A DNA stretch of 10,380 bases from NCBI GenBank assembly GCA_001017865.1, contig LATQ01000001.1:3092974-3103353 (forward strand), read 5' to 3'. The position numbers and the translations under genes are program-made. Below are positions 8,448-10,380 of the stretch, piece after piece. Under the pieces are notes generated by a model. The model was given only the letters and a program-made list of their open reading frames with translations, was not told the origin of the DNA and searched no databases. This DNA is from Rhodococcus sp. IITR03. Lineage in GTDB: Bacteria; Actinomycetota; Actinomycetes; Mycobacteriales; Mycobacteriaceae. Numbering within the stretch: position 1 is the stretch's first letter; each line of letters opens with the position of its first letter.

Positions 8448-9026
8448 CTACAGCCCGAGAAGCTGCTTGGCGACCGCCACGCCACCTGCCGGATCGAGGA
8501 CCATCGCGGCATCGCGTCCGCCGACGGTGATCGACACGGAGGCCTGAGGGAGTTCGACGCCGGTCGCGGTGAAGGCGGTGCCGGCCATGTTGATCGGCAT
8601 GCTGTGCGCGAATCCGCCGGCCGCTTCGATGGCGGAATCGGGAACCACCACCAGGCCGGTTTTCGCTGCGCTGGCGGGTGTGACGGTCTCGGGTTCGACC
8701 ACGACCTCGACGGAACGGAGTCCGGAGGGCGGCTCACCGGCTCCGGCCTCCCACACGCAGTTCACGCGCTGGGGGCTCACGACACCGCCGGGGGCGGGCG
8801 TCAGCCCGTCGATGTAACGCTCGAGGGTCGCGCCGATGGCCTCGCAGCTGGGGAAGTTCTGTGCGATCTTCACCAGATACGGCGATTCGGCGGAGGCGGA
8901 CGTCGAAGAGCCGATATCGGCAGCATTGCGGATGCCGACCGTGGAATCCTCGGCGGAGCAGGCCGTCAAGGCAGCGCCGGCAGTGAGGAAGACGAAGGCA
9001 CCAGTATGTATTCGCTTTTGTCGCAC
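8448..9026 (-). CDS. Putative lipoprotein, member 2 of a tandem paralogous pair
   Basis: This is an intact 192-residue protein. A basic N terminus (MRQKRIHTG) and hydrophobic core end in the lipobox ALTAC with the lipidated Cys at residue 23. A short Ser/Ala-rich linker follows, then a globular domain with two cysteines (FPSCEAI and NCVWE). Shared with lipoprotein 1 are SVEVVV, PDSAIEAAGGFA, VELPQASVSIT and the terminal VAKQLLGL, showing an old duplication. The GTG start at 9026 is chosen because it gives a clean signal peptide and lies six bases after a good -10 (TATTAT), so the mRNA may be leaderless. No enzyme motif is visible. Function is unknown. Confidence 0.85.
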   Translation of the reverse strand: MRQKRIHTGAFVFLTAGAALTACSAEDSTVGIRNAADIGSSTSASAESPYLVKIAQNFPSCEAIGATLERYIDGLTPAPGGVVSPQRVNCVWEAGAGEPPSGLRSVEVVVEPETVTPASAAKTGLVVVPDSAIEAAGGFAHSMPINMAGTAFTATGVELPQASVSITVGGRDAAMVLDPAGGVAVAKQLLGL

Positions 9027-9030
9027 GCGG

Positions 9031-9051
9031 GCATAATAGCGATTATCATGC
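9031..9051 (-). promoter_or_regulatory. Candidate leaderless promoter and AT-rich palindrome of lipoprotein 2
   Basis: Read on the - strand, TATTAT (9038-9033) lies six bases before the GTG at 9026, the spacing expected when transcription begins on the start codon. The same bases form ATAAT-AGCG-ATTAT (9033-9046), a small palindrome that stands out in GC-rich DNA and could be an operator, for instance for a Fur-family regulator. An overlapping GATAAT (9047-9042) is a second possible -10. No clear -35 is seen. Confidence 0.5.
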
Positions 9052-9083
9052 CCCGTCGGGAGTCCGTGGTGACGTGCTGGAAT

Positions 9084-10083
9084 TCAGGCGAGTTTCATTG
9101 TGTCCGGGTACCTCCCGAGGCTCCGGACGGGCCCCGGGGAGAGGCGTCGCGTCGGCACCTTCGAGCAGTGCCGCCGGCGTCGGCTGCGCCAGCGGTTCGA
9201 GCGAACGCTCTTCTCCGCGGGGGTGAGGCGCGAACGCTTCCAGGACACCATCAGCAGAGTGAGCCAGGCGGCGACGATGGCGAGGTAGAGCACCGCCAGT
9301 GCCGCGCCGGAGAGTTCGAACGTCTTGGCGAGCTTGTGCGCGTTGGTCAGCACGATGACGCCACCGACGCCGGTACCGAGCAACGTCGCGGGCACACGGC
9401 TGACCAGCCAGGCCGCGACCGGCGCTGCGAGGGCGCCGCCGAGGGCGAGACCGGCGACGATCACGAGATTGCCGAGCGACTCGTGGCCGAGCCCGAACAG
9501 GAAGCGCCGACGCTCGCCGCGACCGCGACGAGGAACTCCGACGCGCTCACCGACCCGATCACGGTGCGCGGTGCCGTCTTGCCGCGGGAGAGCAGGGTGC
9601 TGGTGGTGATCGGTCCCCATCCGCCACCGCCGCTCGCGTCGATGAAGCCGCCGAAGAAGCCCAGCGGCGACAGGAATTTCGCGGTGTGCGGGGAGGTACG
9701 GGCATGGGCACCGCAGGGGGTCGTACCGAGAAACGCAACGCGACGTACACGCCGATGGCCAGCAGGATTCCGGCGGTCACCGGTTCGGCGGCCTCGGTCG
9801 ACAGTCCCGACAGCACGGTCGCACCGAGGAAGGCGCCGATGGCACCGGGAACACCGAGTCGCAGCACGACCTTCCAGTCGATGTTGCGGAACCGCCAGTG
9901 CGAAGCACCGGAGACGAGGGTGGTTCCCACCTCGGCGAGGTGCACGGCGGCGCTCGCGTGCGCCGGACCGACACCGCTGAACAGCAGCAGGGTGGTCGCG
10001 GTCACACCGAAGGCCATGCCGAGTGCGCCGTCGACGAGCTGTGCGCCGACACCGACGAGTGTGAAGATGAGCAGATTGAACAT
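9084..10083 (-). CDS. TauE/SafE family membrane transporter (two frame breaks)
   Basis: This is a polytopic permease of about 333 residues after correction, belonging to the family that moves sulfite, organosulfonates or related anions. The two-fold internal repeat typical of the family is visible: GVGAQLVDGALGMAFG near the N terminus and GFFGGFIDASGGGGWGP in the middle, each starting a half. Further helices include LVIVAGLALGGALAAPVAAW and ALAVLYLAIVAAWLTLLMV, then a basic tail of about 45 residues. Breaks fall in the half-linker (most likely the C run at 9716-9720) and near 9504, where VGASCSG resumes as FLFGLGHESLG. Each equals one lost base, and the total becomes divisible by three. The ATG has GGAG eight bases upstream. 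A Cys-rich short ORF ends 54 bases before the start, pointing to control by cysteine or sulfur supply. Direction of transport and substrate cannot be read from sequence; the basic tail could partly be a further frame error. Confidence 0.9.
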
Positions 10084-10092
10084 GCGTTGGCT

Positions 10093-10122
10093 CCGAAAGC
10101 TGGAAGAACCCGAAAAGCTGGA
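10093..10122 (-). repeat. Short tandem direct repeat before the TauE/SafE gene
   Basis: CCGAAAGCTGGA (10093-10104) and CCGAAAAGCTGGA (10110-10122), written on the + strand, differ only by one A. The copy nearer the gene carries the ribosome binding site. They lie between the leader ORF and the transporter start, so they would be in the untranslated spacer of the mRNA. This could be a chance duplication or part of an RNA fold. Confidence 0.45.
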
Positions 10123-10137
10123 CGAGCGGCGAAGCGC

Positions 10138-10254
10138 TCAGCAACACTCCCGGGTGCAACACAGACAATCGAAGCAGGCGCCGCGACGGGTCGGCCAGAA
10201 CGGCATGAGCGCGAGACGAGCGGCCGGAGCCATCTCGGTACTCGTCGCAGCCAT
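10138..10254 (-). CDS. Cys-rich leader peptide (candidate cysteine-responsive attenuator)
   Basis: A 38-codon ORF begins at an ATG with GAGG eight bases upstream; an in-frame GTG two codons earlier (10260) is an alternative start. Its last 12 residues, CFDCLCCTRECC, contain six cysteines and the ORF stops right after a Cys-Cys pair. The stop lies 54 bases before the TauE/SafE start on the same strand. Short ORFs ending in clustered Cys codons are known in mycobacteria and other actinobacteria as attenuators upstream of sulfur-assimilation and transport genes: ribosome progress over the Cys codons reports the charged tRNA-Cys supply. The transporter context fits that role. The ORF frame is open to about 10332, but a 64-residue form lacks a ribosome site as good. 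An alternative is a small metal- or redox-binding Cys protein. Confidence 0.65.
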   Translation of the reverse strand: MAATSTEMAPAARLALMPFWPTRRGACFDCLCCTRECC

Positions 10255-10303
10255 GGTCACGTCCTCAGGTCTCGTTCCGCGCACGGATCGTTCGGTCCGG
10301 TCG

Positions 10304-10309
10304 AGCATA
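10304..10309 (-). promoter_or_regulatory. Candidate -10 element for the leader and TauE/SafE transcript
   Basis: TATGCT on the - strand matches the actinobacterial TANNNT -10. GTGGTT, seventeen bases further upstream, is only a weak -35. Transcription would begin near 10297, leaving about 43 untranslated bases before the leader ATG. This is a weak call made from spacing and composition. Confidence 0.35.
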
Positions 10310-10343
10310 GCCCGTCGCGGCGACGGAACCACACTCGGCGGGC

Positions 10344-10368
10344 CCGGCGCGCCGATCGGGCGCGCCGG
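10344..10368. terminator. GC-rich perfect hairpin, candidate terminator
   Basis: CCGGCGCGCC (10344-10353) and GGCGCGCCGG (10359-10368) form a perfect 10-base stem, all G/C, with a 5-base loop GATCG. It lies upstream of the leader promoter and may end a gene just outside the window. No T-run follows on either strand, which is common for actinobacterial terminators but leaves the call uncertain. Confidence 0.45.
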
Positions 10369-10380
10369 ACGCGAGGTCAG

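Noticed and set aside
6851..8737. A 628-codon - strand open frame opposite meaB and the lysoplasmalogenase gene
   Set aside because: It is mostly antisense low-complexity Arg/His/Asp sequence. Only the part downstream of 8380 is real, as the N-terminal half of lipoprotein 1.
8016..9980. A 654-codon + strand open frame opposite the lipoprotein and transporter genes
   Set aside because: Composition is typical of an antisense shadow, with no domain-like segment, and the opposite strand carries clear genes.
1..10380. CRISPR arrays, tRNA or rRNA genes, insertion sequences, integration sites
   Set aside because: No regularly spaced repeats, no cloverleaf-like segments, no transposase or integrase motifs were seen on either strand.

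Overview
The window is high-GC actinobacterial DNA, most likely from Rhodococcus or a close mycolic-acid relative. The evidence is the G/C-rich third codon positions, the GTG starts, the split mutA/mutB/meaB methylmalonyl-CoA mutase operon, the short lipoproteins and the general protein sequence style. Genus-level placement is inferred; no rRNA or tRNA gene is present.

Layout. Positions 1-998 (+) hold the 3' end of a non-ribosomal peptide synthetase: a carrier domain plus a chain-releasing thioesterase. Convergent to it, 977-1685 (-) encodes a TVP38/TMEM64 (DedA-like) membrane protein. A 238-base divergent intergenic region with a strong dyad follows. Next comes a tight + strand operon, mutA (1924-3792), mutB (3789-6032), meaB (6040-7089) and a YhhN/TMEM86-type lysoplasmalogenase (7094-7822). 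It makes the two subunits of B12-dependent methylmalonyl-CoA mutase and their G-protein chaperone, which link propionyl-CoA catabolism to succinyl-CoA. From 7762 onward everything is on the - strand: two paralogous small lipoproteins of unknown function, a TauE/SafE membrane transporter, and just upstream of it a 38-codon ORF ending in a cysteine-rich tail. That ORF looks like a cysteine-sensing leader peptide.

The dominant oddity is technical. Six of the nine larger genes are broken into two to four reading frames, and every break (14 by my count) is a single missing base. All fit loss of one C or G from a short C/G run, and nine lie in runs of three or more. Restoring one base at each site gives full-length proteins, and each whole gene length becomes divisible by three. 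This points to under-called homopolymers in the assembly rather than gene decay. Coordinates below span whole genes across these breaks.

Most of the window is well-known metabolism. The items most worth pursuing are the Cys-rich leader ORF before the TauE/SafE gene, the tandem lipoprotein pair with a possible leaderless promoter, and the overlapping inverted repeats upstream of mutA. I see no CRISPR array, insertion sequence, phage gene or convincing new multi-gene system.
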